Below are positions 7,933 to 17,020 of a stretch of DNA of 64,000 nt, piece by piece. The notes beneath the pieces are model-generated. The model ran no database searches. It worked only from the letters and a program-made list of their open reading frames with translations, and was not told the origin of the DNA. Both the position numbers and the translations under genes were made by a program. This DNA comes from Azospirillaceae bacterium (GTDB lineage Bacteria > Pseudomonadota > Alphaproteobacteria > Azospirillales > Azospirillaceae). Each line of letters starts with the position of its first letter. Positions within the stretch are counted from its first letter, which is position 1. Location: assembly GCA_031291675.1 (NCBI GenBank), contig JARLIO010000080.1, forward strand, positions 1 through 64,000, in the 5' to 3' direction.

Positions 7933-9810
7933 TCACTTCAGCGCCATGCTCAGACGAATGGCCTCAAAATATTTCTTGTCCTCCTGGACCAGGTGCGTCG
8001 CGACAATGTCATAGGCAAAAAACGAGGATAACTCACCGACGACCATCCTTCCCGCCGAATACTCTTCCCGCATCGCTTCGGCGCGCGTCCGAAGTCTTTC
8101 GTGTATTTCCTCATGCTCGGCCGTCAGCCGATGACCGATGGAGGCAAGCAGTATTTCCTCATCATGGAAATGCTCTGCCATAAGCGAGACCAGCGTGTGG
8201 ATTTGCCGCATGATCGCGACCTTGTCATGCTGACGCGCCGTCGCGGCCAACAACTCGTTGGCCCGTTCAACCAAAAGGCGATGCTGGAGATCAAGGACGG
8301 CATGGCCGGATTCGTAGCCGCTGTTCCAGATCAGGCGCAGGAAAGCTGCGTCCTGGACCTCGGCCTGAACCACCGCGCCATCGCTGCCGAGATCCGCGAT
8401 GACCCGATCGCGGCCGCTGGTTTTTGCCGTATAGAGCGCGGCGTCGGCGCGCGAGAGCCAGGACTCCCAGCTTTCGCCCGGGCGAAACTCGGCGACACCG
8501 AAGCTTGCTGTGACCGATTCCGCGACCGGAAATGGATGGTTGGCCATCGCCTTGCGAATCCGTTCCGCGAGCAGGCTCGCCGCCGTCACGCCGCTGTTTG
8601 GAACGATGATAAGAAACTCCTCGCCACCCCAACGGCCCAACTGATCGGTTGGCCGGATGCAACGCCGCACAAGGTCGCAAAAGGCGCGCAGCACCTCATC
8701 ACCGGCGCCATGACCATGCGTGTCATTGATCATTTTGAAATGATCGAGATCGACAAAGATCAGGGATACGGGGTGCCCATAGCGCGTGGTACGCAACCGC
8801 TCCATCTGCGCGAATTCTTCGATTCGGGCTCGATTTCGCGCCCCCGTCAAACCGTCATATTGGACCAGATGTTCGAGGGCCTCACGGGCCGCCGACAGTT
8901 CGGCCACGGTCTTGGTCAGTTCGCGATTCACGACTTCAAGATCGCGACTTCGCTCAACCACGGCGCGCTCGGCCCGGATTCGCTCGGTGATATCAACGAC
9001 GACACAAACCACGCCGCTCTGCTGACCCGGCATCAACTGTGAACTGATCTGCCCCCAAAAGCTGGTGCCATCGCCCCGCTGAAACTGACGTTCCAGTGTT
9101 ACTTTGGGAATGGCACTGCCTATGTGTGCAACGAGACGCTGTTGGGCCTCCTGCCGCTCGGAGGGATGGACCAATGTTGCGTACTCAAGGCGCACCAGCT
9201 TGTCCATCGGCAGCGCGAACATTTCAGCGGTCCGCTGATTGACGTTGTCAACCCGCCCCTTGTCATCAACAGTGAAAATAGCGGCGCTCGAGTTGTCGTA
9301 GATCAGGCGCAGCAGACTCTCCCGGTCGCGCAGAACCTCCTCGACCCGGCGCTGGTCGGTAATGTCCGTGCACAATGAGATCAGGCCGTCCGTGCCGAAG
9401 GGCTTGTCCTCGAGATCCAGGGTCTTCCCGCTGCTGAAGCGCCATTCGCGCCGTTGGCCCTGCCGCTCGGCCGCCTGCTGAACCGCGCGCGCGACCAGTT
9501 GGTCGATATCACCGGGGCCAAACATTCCGCGCTGCGCATAGAGGCGGGCAAGATCTGCGAAGGACGGCGGCCCCTCCCTGAAAATATCGTCGGGCAGATC
9601 CAGATAACACCGAAATAAGCGGCTGCAAACCACGACGTCCAGATTGCAATCGAACACGGCAACCCCGCAGGGAAGATGATCAACGATCGCCTGGATGACG
9701 TCAAAGCCGATCGGGTCCTCCACCAGATTCGTCAAGTTCATATCGCCGGGAGCTCCCTCCCGAACAATATTCAACTGTCTCGATGGTGATGTCCCCGATG
9801 GAAAATTCAT
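7933..9810 (-). CDS. PAS-PAS-GGDEF diguanylate cyclase with C-terminal bacteriohemerythrin domain
   Basis: 625 aa from the ATG at 9810 (MNFPSGTSPS); an ATG at 9741 behind GGGAGG is an alternative. An N-terminal PAS-7-like domain (~40-155) and a PAS/S-box (~165-280) lead through a short coiled coil to GGDEF (~315-475) with catalytic GGEEF at 395-399 and an intact product-inhibition site R386-P-T-D389. The C-terminal domain (~490-620) has the whole diiron set of hemerythrins: H510, H547, E551, H566, H570, H606 and D611. Prediction: cytoplasmic c-di-GMP synthesis tuned by O2 or redox state. The gene stands alone and faces the NodT gene. Confidence 0.92.
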   Translation of the reverse strand: MNFPSGTSPSRQLNIVREGAPGDMNLTNLVEDPIGFDVIQAIVDHLPCGVAVFDCNLDVVVCSRLFRCYLDLPDDIFREGPPSFADLARLYAQRGMFGPGDIDQLVARAVQQAAERQGQRREWRFSSGKTLDLEDKPFGTDGLISLCTDITDQRRVEEVLRDRESLLRLIYDNSSAAIFTVDDKGRVDNVNQRTAEMFALPMDKLVRLEYATLVHPSERQEAQQRLVAHIGSAIPKVTLERQFQRGDGTSFWGQISSQLMPGQQSGVVCVVVDITERIRAERAVVERSRDLEVVNRELTKTVAELSAAREALEHLVQYDGLTGARNRARIEEFAQMERLRTTRYGHPVSLIFVDLDHFKMINDTHGHGAGDEVLRAFCDLVRRCIRPTDQLGRWGGEEFLIIVPNSGVTAASLLAERIRKAMANHPFPVAESVTASFGVAEFRPGESWESWLSRADAALYTAKTSGRDRVIADLGSDGAVVQAEVQDAAFLRLIWNSGYESGHAVLDLQHRLLVERANELLAATARQHDKVAIMRQIHTLVSLMAEHFHDEEILLASIGHRLTAEHEEIHERLRTRAEAMREEYSAGRMVVGELSSFFAYDIVATHLVQEDKKYFEAIRLSMALK

Positions 9811-10190
9811 CGCTCGCCATTCTCTGATATTTAAATCAGATGGAGTGTTCCTTAAAAATGCGCACCAGAAACCACATCCAAAACCCGTCAAAGCACGTCA
9901 AGGTGACAACGCAAAGGCACACTTTACTTCTTATCGCATCAAGGCCGAAAAAATCAGTATACGGAAGGATAGCAGCGTTCCTCATTCGCGGCATGGCGCA
10001 AATCGCGCCCGAAAATGTCAAACATCATGGCGCACGAATATCAGTTGTCATGGTACGAAGAGGCCAAATATCGACCCCGATTCAATGACCCCTCATTGAA
10101 AGACACAATCGATTCGGGCTAAATCGATGAACATGCTGCGTCGATCGGGGGCGATGTTTCCTTGATGCGCGAGGCCGCGGGCGCGGGCCG
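9811..10190. other. Intergenic region upstream of the diguanylate cyclase
   Basis: About 380 bp, noticeably more AT-rich than its surroundings, lying between the cyclase start and the end of the radical SAM gene. Small ORFs on both strands resemble no known protein. It probably carries the cyclase promoter; no convincing sigma-70 box could be picked. Confidence 0.4.
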
Positions 10191-10211
10191 GGCGCGCGCC
10201 GGGCGCGCGCC
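10191..10211 (-). terminator. GC-rich tandem palindrome after the radical SAM gene
   Basis: GGCGCGCGCC occurs twice (10191-10200 and 10202-10211), each copy self-complementary, only 4 bp past the stop of the minus-strand radical SAM gene. Either copy or the pair could fold as a terminator. Confidence 0.45.
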
Positions 10212-10215
10212 GATC

Positions 10216-11313
10216 TCAAGGTTGCGAGGACAGCCGCACCGCCCGACGTTTGCGGCCCCAATCCCCGGGTTTCGCGTCAAACACGCCGGCAATCGCAGTG
10301 CCGCAAGCGGCGCACTGCCCGCTCGCGTCCAGCCCCCAGCGCCCCAGTTGATACCAGTCGCGTTCAATCAACAAGGCGCCGCAGTTCGGACAAACGGTGC
10401 TGCCGCCGGCCGGGTCATGGACATTGCCGGTGTAGACATAGCGCAAACCGTTGCCGATCGCGATGCGGCGTGCCCGCGTCAGGGTGGCCGCCGGGGTTGC
10501 CGCAGTCGCCGTCATTTTCCAGTCCGGATGGAACGCGCTGAAATGCAGCGGAACATCCGGCCCCAGATGATCAGCCACCCAGCGACTCAGCGCGTCCAGT
10601 TCGCGATCGGAATCGTTCTCGCCGGGAATCAACAGTGTCGTGATTTCCAGCCAGACCCCGGTCTCACGGTGCAGATACTCCAATGTTTCGAGAACCGGCC
10701 CCAGATGGGCAGAGCATAATTTTCGATAGAAGGCATCGCTGAAGCCCTTGAGGTCAACATTGGCCGCGTCGATATGGCCGTAGAAATCACGCCGTGCCGA
10801 GTCGGTCATATAGCCCGCGGTCACCGCGACGGTTTTCAGACCCAATGCCCGACAGGCGTCGGCGACGTCGGTGGCATATTCCAGAAACACCACGGGATCG
10901 TTGTAGGTGAAGGCGACACTGCGGCAGCCGAGATCGACCGCGGCCTGGGCGATGGTGGACGGCGCCGCGTCATCGTTGAGACGGTCGAGCGCGCGCGCTT
11001 TCGAGATGTCCCAGTTCTGGCAGAACTTGCAGGTCAGATTGCAGCCCGCGGTTCCGAATGACAAAACCGGCGTCCCGGGCAGAAAATGATTCAGCGGTTT
11101 CTTTTCGATCGGATCGACGCAAAACCCCGAGGAGCGGCCATAGGTCGCCAGAACCAGCGAGGCACCCTCGCGGGCCCGGACGAAACACAGTCCCCGCTGG
11201 CCATCATGCAATCGGCACAGACGTGGGCACAGATCACATTGCAACCGCCCGTCGGCAAGGGTGCGCCAGTGGCGGGCGGGAACGGTGGCGGATGGCGTCT
11301 TGCTGCGAAGCAT
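10216..11313 (-). CDS. amrS: AmmeMemoRadiSam system radical SAM enzyme
   Basis: 365 aa from the ATG at 11313, which has AGAGGGG upstream; a GTG at 11343 is in frame but poorer. The radical SAM [4Fe-4S] motif is CNLTCKFC (C91, C95, C98). Ahead of it is a Cys cluster (CDLCPRLC...GLC, C26/C29/C33/C43), and the C-terminus has a zinc-ribbon-like pair of CxxC (CPNCGALL and CAACGTAI). This layout is that of the PflA-related radical SAM protein encoded with Memo and AMMECR1 proteins. Its substrate is not established to my knowledge. Divergent from the Memo-AMMECR1 fusion, 139 bp between starts. Confidence 0.9.
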   Translation of the reverse strand: MLRSKTPSATVPARHWRTLADGRLQCDLCPRLCRLHDGQRGLCFVRAREGASLVLATYGRSSGFCVDPIEKKPLNHFLPGTPVLSFGTAGCNLTCKFCQNWDISKARALDRLNDDAAPSTIAQAAVDLGCRSVAFTYNDPVVFLEYATDVADACRALGLKTVAVTAGYMTDSARRDFYGHIDAANVDLKGFSDAFYRKLCSAHLGPVLETLEYLHRETGVWLEITTLLIPGENDSDRELDALSRWVADHLGPDVPLHFSAFHPDWKMTATAATPAATLTRARRIAIGNGLRYVYTGNVHDPAGGSTVCPNCGALLIERDWYQLGRWGLDASGQCAACGTAIAGVFDAKPGDWGRKRRAVRLSSQP

Positions 11314-11452
11314 TGCCAGGATCCCCCTCTTGTGCTCCGGCACGGACGCGGCGGCCGGGATCTCTCGAATACATGGTACCGAACCCCCGTTTCGCGCTAT
11401 GATCTCTTCGGTTTTTGTGGGAATTCCCCCTCCCCCACAGCGAGGTGCCGCG

Positions 11453-12925
11453 ATGACTTCGATCCGCGAGACGGCTGTGGCCGGCGCCTTCTATCCGGCG
11501 GCTGCCGGCCCGTTGCAGGCCATGATCGAATCCTGTCTCGCCGACACCGAACAGAAGGTGACGCAGCCCGTGGCGCGGGATCCGCGCCTGCCAAAGGCAA
11601 TTATCGTCCCCCATGCCGGTTACATCTATTCCGGACCGATCGCCGCCAGCGCCTATGCCCGGCTGCGGCCGCTGCGCGGCCGCATCACCCGCGTTGTCCT
11701 GATCGGCCCGTCGCACCGGGTCGCCTTCACCGGTCTCGCGGTGACCGGCGCCCGCGCTTATCAGACGCCGTTTGGGCCGGTGGCCCTCGATCGGCCGGCC
11801 ATCGAAGCGCTGCTCACCCTGCCCGAGGTCGTGGAACTCGACGAGGCCCACGGGCCAGAACACAGCCTCGAAGTCCAGCTGCCGTTCCTGATCCATGTGC
11901 TGGGGCCGTTCACGCTGGTGCCGATCGTCGCCGGTTTCGCCACACCGGACGCCGTCGCCCGGGTGCTTGAGCGGGTGTGGGGCGGACCGGAAACCTTGAT
12001 CGTTGTCAGCTCCGATTTAAGCCACTACCTGGACGATGCCGCGGCGAAACGGCTCGACGCCCTGACCGCAACAGCCATCGAGCAACGGGATCCCGAGCGC
12101 ATTGGCGACAGCCAGGCCTGCGGCCAGGTCCCGGTGCGCGGTCTGCTGGCATTGGCCCGACGCAAGGACCTGACGGTCGAGACCCTCGATCTGCGCAACT
12201 CGGGCGACACGGCCGGTGATCGGAACCGGGTTGTCGGCTATGGCGCCTGGGCGCTCTATGAACCTGTGGCGCAAAGCGGTGCGCTGGACGTCGATCGGGC
12301 CCGCATCATGGCCTGGGGCCCCACGCTCGGGCGCATTGCCCGTCTGTCGATCGAGTCCGGCCTTGACCATGGCCGCCCCCTGACCGTTGCCGATGGCTCG
12401 TTCACCGATGTCGGGCGGGAACCGGGCGCGGCCTATGTCACCCTGCACCTGCGGGGTGAGTTGCGCGGCTGCGTGGGCTCACCACGGGCGTGGCGAGCGC
12501 TGGTCATGGATGTCGCCGAAAATGCCTTCAACGCCGCCTTCCGGGACACCCGCTTCGCGCCCCTGACCGCCCGCGAGTGGCCGGATTGCACACTGACGAT
12601 CGCCGTGCTGACGCCGCTGCACCTCCTGCACTTTGCCGACGAAGCCGATCTGTGCGCCCAATTGCGACCCGGGATCGATGGCCTGCTGATCGAGGACCAC
12701 AATCACGGGGCGCTGTTCCTGCCCGCGGTGTGGCACACCGTGCCCGACCCCACCGAGTTCCTGCGACATTTGAAACACAAGGCGGGGTTGGCCGCGACCT
12801 GGTGGTCCCCCAGCTTTCGCGCGATGCGCTTCACCGCGATCGAGGTCCCCCTGGACGCACCGGCGACCGGCACCGATGCTCCCGTTTCCGCGGCTGCCCA
12901 ACCCGGCACAGTGAAACATGATTGA
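11453..12925 (+). CDS. Memo-AMMECR1 fusion protein (AmmeMemoRadiSam B-A)
   Basis: 490 aa from the ATG at 11453 (MTSIRETAVAGAFYPAAAG, with GAGGTG upstream); the longer upstream frame is shadow of the divergent gene. Residues ~1-275 are a Memo domain, structurally akin to extradiol dioxygenases: IIVPHAGYIYSGPIAA, LIGPSHR, VSSDLSHYLDD and ACGQVPV supply the conserved His/Asp/Cys positions. Residues ~290-470 are an AMMECR1 domain with LRGCVGSPRAW near 336 and the conserved VWHTVPDPTEFL stretch. Separate genes in many organisms, the two are fused here, which supports joint action. No biochemical role is asserted. Confidence 0.9.
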   Translation: MTSIRETAVAGAFYPAAAGPLQAMIESCLADTEQKVTQPVARDPRLPKAIIVPHAGYIYSGPIAASAYARLRPLRGRITRVVLIGPSHRVAFTGLAVTGARAYQTPFGPVALDRPAIEALLTLPEVVELDEAHGPEHSLEVQLPFLIHVLGPFTLVPIVAGFATPDAVARVLERVWGGPETLIVVSSDLSHYLDDAAAKRLDALTATAIEQRDPERIGDSQACGQVPVRGLLALARRKDLTVETLDLRNSGDTAGDRNRVVGYGAWALYEPVAQSGALDVDRARIMAWGPTLGRIARLSIESGLDHGRPLTVADGSFTDVGREPGAAYVTLHLRGELRGCVGSPRAWRALVMDVAENAFNAAFRDTRFAPLTAREWPDCTLTIAVLTPLHLLHFADEADLCAQLRPGIDGLLIEDHNHGALFLPAVWHTVPDPTEFLRHLKHKAGLAATWWSPSFRAMRFTAIEVPLDAPATGTDAPVSAAAQPGTVKHD

Positions 12926-12979
12926 TCGGGGGAACGCCGCGCGTCGGTCGTCGTCAGCCAGAGGCGTGCTGATTGCGTC

Positions 12980-14101
12980 ATGACCAGCCCTTTCGGCGCG
13001 CTCAGCCTTGACGACGCACTAACCCTCGCAACCCGATGGCATCGGGAGGGGCAGGCCGACCAGGCCGAAGGACTATACGGGGCGATTGTTCGGGCGCAGC
13101 CCGATCATTTTGCGGCATCGTTGCAGTTGGGCATTCTTCTCGAACAACGGGGTAACCCAGAAGGGGCCTTGGCCTGTTACGAGACGGCCATTCGCGTCAA
13201 TCCAGGCCATGCGTTGGCATTCACACGCCGCGCGCTGATTCTGCTGCGTCGTCAATGGGGATCCCCGATCGCCGCCTTGCCGCCGCCGATGGCGGGGACG
13301 CCGCGGATTGGCATGTCCTCGTTGGGAAGCAACGGCCGTTTTGGCAATCAATTGTTACAATACGCCGTCCTGCGACTTTACGGTGCCGAGCACGGAATAT
13401 CGGTGGAAACACCGGATTGGATCGGGCGCGATTTGTTCGAATTGAATGATCCGTGGTTATCCGCCGGGTTGGTGCCGCTGCGCGAAGAGGATGCCGATCT
13501 TGCGGCGTCGTTGAACCGATCATCGGCAATCGTGTACCGGGGCGTGGACGTCCGCGGTTACTTTGCCTGGCACACGGCAGCATTCGTCCGGCATAAGGCA
13601 TTGTTTCAGAGTCTGTTCCGGCTCGGATCCAAAGCCGCAACTGCGATCGCGCCGCCCGTGGCGAGGCTGCGCGCCCGCGGAAGAACACTGGTCGCGCTTC
13701 ATATACGCCACGGCGATTTCGGCTATGGTCCGTTTTGGATTGCACCCTCGGCCTGGTACCGCGACTGGCTGCAACAGATATGGACGGATCTCGATGATCC
13801 CGTGTTGTACCTGGCGACAGACGATCCGACCGTGATCCGGGATTTTGTCGACTTCCGCCCGATCAGTTCCGCGGATCTGATGGCGCCGCTCCCGGGGGCC
13901 GAGTTCCTGTTGGATTTCGAGGTCCTGGCCGAGGCCGATGTGGTCGCCATCGCCAACAGCAGCTTTTCGCGCGTGGCCAGCATGCTCAACAACCAAGGTC
14001 GATGCTTCATGCGTCCCAACCCTGACCGCCGCGCGATGGTCGCCTTCGACCCCTGGGACAGCCCGATGCAACTCTCTGCCGAAGCGGCCGCGGTGGCTTG
14101 A
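12980..14101 (+). CDS. TPR protein with alpha-1,2-fucosyltransferase-like (GT11-type) domain
   Basis: 373 aa. Residues ~15-90 contain two TPR-like helical pairs (QAEGLYGAIVRAQPDHFAAS, GALACYETAIRVNPGHA). The rest shows GT11-like motifs: LGSNGRFGNQLLQYAVLRLYG (~110-130, like GRLGNQLFQYA), VALHIRHGDFGYG (HxRxGD, nucleotide-sugar binding) and ANSSFSRVASMLN near the end. Enzymes of this type transfer fucose or a similar 6-deoxysugar from a GDP-sugar; donor and acceptor are inferred only. Convergent with a second glycosyltransferase (42-bp gap). Together they could decorate a surface glycan or flagellin. Confidence 0.8.
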   Translation: MTSPFGALSLDDALTLATRWHREGQADQAEGLYGAIVRAQPDHFAASLQLGILLEQRGNPEGALACYETAIRVNPGHALAFTRRALILLRRQWGSPIAALPPPMAGTPRIGMSSLGSNGRFGNQLLQYAVLRLYGAEHGISVETPDWIGRDLFELNDPWLSAGLVPLREEDADLAASLNRSSAIVYRGVDVRGYFAWHTAAFVRHKALFQSLFRLGSKAATAIAPPVARLRARGRTLVALHIRHGDFGYGPFWIAPSAWYRDWLQQIWTDLDDPVLYLATDDPTVIRDFVDFRPISSADLMAPLPGAEFLLDFEVLAEADVVAIANSSFSRVASMLNNQGRCFMRPNPDRRAMVAFDPWDSPMQLSAEAAAVA

Positions 14102-14143
14102 TGACCGACTTCGCAACAGCGGCAGGCGCCCGGTTGTGACGGA

Positions 14144-15658
14144 TCAGGCGGCCTGCCCGATCCGGCAAATGATGGGCAGCGACGGGTCGGGCAGGTCAAA
14201 GCCAACAAATATCGTAAATTCGAAAATGGCAGATTCCGGATCGTCGCGCCGGGTCCAGATAACATTGTCGAACCGGTAAGGCGCGAACGCGGCAGCGGCC
14301 GCCGTGGGGGACGTGAAATTGGCCGAGACCATGATATCCCAATGAGACTGCTCCGCTTGCGCCGCGGTCATCGTTTCCACTCTCTGATCCGCCCCCCGTG
14401 TCCGCAGACGCGCCGCCAACGCCGGGCTGATCGTTTCCTCGACGACGAGGCGCAACCGGGGCAGGTCAACCAGATCGGTCAGGGGATCGGTCCAGGCACC
14501 CGCGCGGAACAACACGCTTACCGTTTCCTGGCGACGATGGCATTCCTGGACGAACTCGTAGATTCCGGCGCGAAAAAGCAAGGTTTCGCCCGCGGCCGGT
14601 TGTGCGTGGCGACAACGCGGTTCGCGGGCGACGTCAACGATCGGATCCGGCCGGCCCTGTAGCGCTGCGCGCCAGAACCGCTGCCGGACCAGTGGTGGCG
14701 ACAGAACCTCGCAATAACGCTGCTGCGCCGCCCGGGCAATGGTGATGGCTTCTTCAGGGTGGGCGAGGTAGTGGTCAAGCACCTCGTCCAGTTCGTCAAG
14801 CGAACTGAACCCGACATAGTGGAGCCCTTCCTGATAGAAAAACGAGAGACCGGTCTTACTGCTGATCCGGTCAGTTACCATGAATCCGCCCGCGGCCGGG
14901 ATCTCGTGGAAACGCAGATTGAGATCAGCATTCAAGGTGACGTTGAGCGAGATCAGAGATTGATTGTGCAGCGCAAAGCCTGTTTCCTGCGCGCAATGCA
15001 CCACGCGGAGGGGATAATTGCGCCCGGTCAAATGCGCGACGACCCGCTGGCGACGGGGATGAAGTGAACCCACTTGTCCGACCAGCATAATTTCCCGCCG
15101 CCGCTCGGAACGAAAGGGCAGAATATGCGGCGTGGCCATCCATCCGGGATCCCAGAAGATCGGGGCCAGGCCCGCCTCCAGGAAATAGTGAGCTTTCGAT
15201 AAATCGACGAAGATTGCATCATAGGGTTGTTGCGCTACGTAACCCAACATCCGACGAATCGGCCGCCGCATGTGATGCATGTCACCAATGAGGGCAATCC
15301 TGCGGCAGTGCACTGCGTCCAGGTTAACCGGCATGACCTTGCCGGTCGCGTCAACCCAGACGATCACGACTTCCGGCTGTTGGTCGGCTGGCAACTTTTC
15401 CAAGAATGCCGCGAGATCGAATTCGCCCTCGGGCGTCTTCATTGAAAGATAACGGCCATTGTCCTGCTTCGTCTCGACGAAAGGGCCACAGGGAAGGCTA
15501 CGCGCTGACAAGGCGGGCATCGCGAGATAAGACAGGGGGCCCGGGACCACGACGACGGTGAGCGGATCACCAGGATCGGCTTCGTTCGTTGCTTTCCCAT
15601 TTTCCGGGCCCTGTGCCAGCGAACACTCCAGATCGGCCGTTTTGAAGTCCGGCTGCAT
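14144..15658 (-). CDS. CgeB-like glycosyltransferase
   Basis: 504 aa; the ATG at 15658 follows a GGGGGAG stretch, with a GTG at 15661 next to it. The middle section carries FVDLSKAHYFLEAGLAPIFWDPGW, EIMLVGQVGSLHPRRQRVVAHL, SLISLNVTLNADLNLRFHEIPAAGGFMVTD and a helical tail with HYLAHPEEAITIARAAQQR, matching the Glyco_trans_1_2 (CgeB) GT-B family. The last ~150 residues (from about AGETLLFRAG) look like a separate accessory domain I do not recognise. Probably a cytoplasmic sugar transferase for glycan or protein glycosylation. Convergent with the GT11-like gene. Confidence 0.75.
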   Translation of the reverse strand: MQPDFKTADLECSLAQGPENGKATNEADPGDPLTVVVVPGPLSYLAMPALSARSLPCGPFVETKQDNGRYLSMKTPEGEFDLAAFLEKLPADQQPEVVIVWVDATGKVMPVNLDAVHCRRIALIGDMHHMRRPIRRMLGYVAQQPYDAIFVDLSKAHYFLEAGLAPIFWDPGWMATPHILPFRSERRREIMLVGQVGSLHPRRQRVVAHLTGRNYPLRVVHCAQETGFALHNQSLISLNVTLNADLNLRFHEIPAAGGFMVTDRISSKTGLSFFYQEGLHYVGFSSLDELDEVLDHYLAHPEEAITIARAAQQRYCEVLSPPLVRQRFWRAALQGRPDPIVDVAREPRCRHAQPAAGETLLFRAGIYEFVQECHRRQETVSVLFRAGAWTDPLTDLVDLPRLRLVVEETISPALAARLRTRGADQRVETMTAAQAEQSHWDIMVSANFTSPTAAAAAFAPYRFDNVIWTRRDDPESAIFEFTIFVGFDLPDPSLPIICRIGQAA

Positions 15659-16167
15659 CACTCCCCCGTCCTCATGACGGCCCGCTCACAGGCACCGCCG
15701 GCTCGTGGATGCCCGGCTTTCGTGTTCCAAGCGTGCCGCGGCCCCGATCAACCGATGATGATTATTTCATCGGGAGATTAGCCTATGAAAGTGAGATTTC
15801 AAGGGAAAGGATCCCACGGGGCGACGTTATTTCCGATCCCCGGTTAAATAACACCCGATTACCTGTCGGGATTTTGCTGCGATGGCAACTCCGGGGATCG
15901 TGCCCCCGGATGGGCGAACAGGACGGTCCATCGCACGGCGCCGGCCTTTGCCTTCGGCTGATCGATGGTCTCGCCCGAGCGGCTGAAGGCCAGCCCCGTT
16001 TCCTGATAGTTCCCGCGATGAGCAACCCGTTGCTTGCTGCGGGAAGGGCAGACGCCAACGCCCGCCCTGCCGACGGAGAAGCCGACGATCACAAGATAAT
16101 GACCGTTGCACTCAGACACGGCGCGGGGTTCGGCGACGTCCGGGCCGAACCGATCCGCGCGAAATGA
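15659..16167. other. Intergenic region, no gene supported
   Basis: About 500 bp between the CgeB-like gene and the ferredoxin. ORFs exist on both strands (for example 15709-16167 plus and 15859-16119 minus), but none has recognisable motifs or the codon pattern of neighbours. It may hold the promoter of the CgeB-like gene or decayed sequence. Confidence 0.4.
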
Positions 16168-16359
16168 TCAGGCGGGAACGCAGGCGTCGCTGGGGCACAC
16201 CGCGGCGCATTGCGGCGTATCGAACGAACCCTTGCACTCCTGGCACTTGTTGGGGTCGATGGCATAGACATCGCCCTTCAAGCTGATCGCGTTGTTGGGG
16301 CATTCCGACTCACAGGCGCCGCAGGCGGCGCAGTCAGCGGCATTGATCTTGTAGGCCAT
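16168..16359 (-). CDS. 2[4Fe-4S] bacterial-type ferredoxin
   Basis: 63 aa from the ATG at 16359 ([10 protein letters not shown]), with GAGGA 8 nt upstream; the frame is open further but unrelated. First cluster motif [11 protein letters not shown] (CxxCxxCxxxC) and second [17 protein letters not shown] (CxxC-x8-CxxxC). The longer spacing in the second motif marks the Alvin/FdxN/YfhL-type dicluster ferredoxins, which have low and split reduction potentials. Soluble electron carrier; the partner is not evident from the neighbours. Confidence 0.92.
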   Translation of the reverse strand: MAYKINAADCAACGACESECPNNAISLKGDVYAIDPNKCQECKGSFDTPQCAAVCPSDACVPA

Positions 16360-16799
16360 CGTGACGTCCTCACCAGTAGAGGGATCCCGCACCAGAATCG
16401 GCGGATTCTGCCGGCCAGGTCCGGGCATCCTGAAATAGTCAGCGGCACAATAGAGAGGATGGCGGGCGATCTGCATTGACCTGCCTCATCGACACGGCCG
16501 ATTTCAGCGCCTGGTGCAGGATATGCACGGAAAGCGAAACCGGGCGGAAGAGTTCGGCGGCGGTGATGCTTGCCAGGACGCCGTCGTCCTTGTCCCCGAC
16601 TTTTCGTCGAGGGCCCGGCAGGTCTTTTCCGGAATTGCGCCGCCGCTCGATCCCGGCAAGGCGGCGTGACAGCTGCCCGCTTGGTGGAGACGGGCCCGGA
16701 CAAGGGATTTACCCCATTGCCGGGTATTCTTTGACCCGATTGCCCGGTGGCGCCGTTTGCCCGTCCTGTTCAGCGGTTCTCCTTTTGGCGACGCCGCGT
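16360..16799. other. Intergenic region upstream of trmFO (left part)
   Basis: No convincing gene. ORFs on both strands run through it, but none matches a family known to me. It presumably includes the ferredoxin promoter. Confidence 0.4.
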
Positions 16800-16907
16800 T
16801 GGGCTTTCGCCCAAACCCAACGGGGGCCATGCCCCAGACCCCCTCGTTCTTGTCAAAACAAAAGGGGATTCGGGGTTCACCCCGAGCGGGTGCGGGCGGC
16901 AGCCCGC
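16800..16907. repeat. Array of four small hairpins upstream of trmFO
   Basis: Four perfect stem-loops in 108 bp: TGGGC/GCCCA (16800-16813), GGGGC/GCCCC (16823-16835), CGGGG/CCCCG (16871-16884) and GCGGGC/GCCCGC (16892-16907), with 3-4 nt loops. The composition (CCAAACCC, CCCAGACCCCC) resembles dispersed non-coding repeats common between genes of GC-rich alphaproteobacteria. It ends ~114 bp before the trmFO start, so it could also be part of the leader. Confidence 0.65.
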
Positions 16908-17020
16908 TGGCGACAGCCAAAATGAGAACGGCTGATGCCCGTTTGCCATCCTTGCCGCACCGCGCCCAATGGGGCATTCTGTTTGGCCCTTATCCCTTGC
17001 CGCGGCATGCCCCCGACCCC

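Noticed and set aside
9695-10099. Plus-strand ORF upstream of and antisense to the diguanylate cyclase start
   Set aside because: Overlaps the cyclase 5' end and has no recognisable protein features; more likely promoter DNA.
15709-16167. Open frames on both strands between the CgeB-like gene and the ferredoxin
   Set aside because: No ribosome site, motif or codon pattern supports any of them; left as intergenic.
16168-16907. Hairpin-rich patch considered as a riboswitch or small RNA
   Set aside because: The stems are short and independent, with no conserved multi-helix junction I recognise; kept as a repeat/hairpin array instead.
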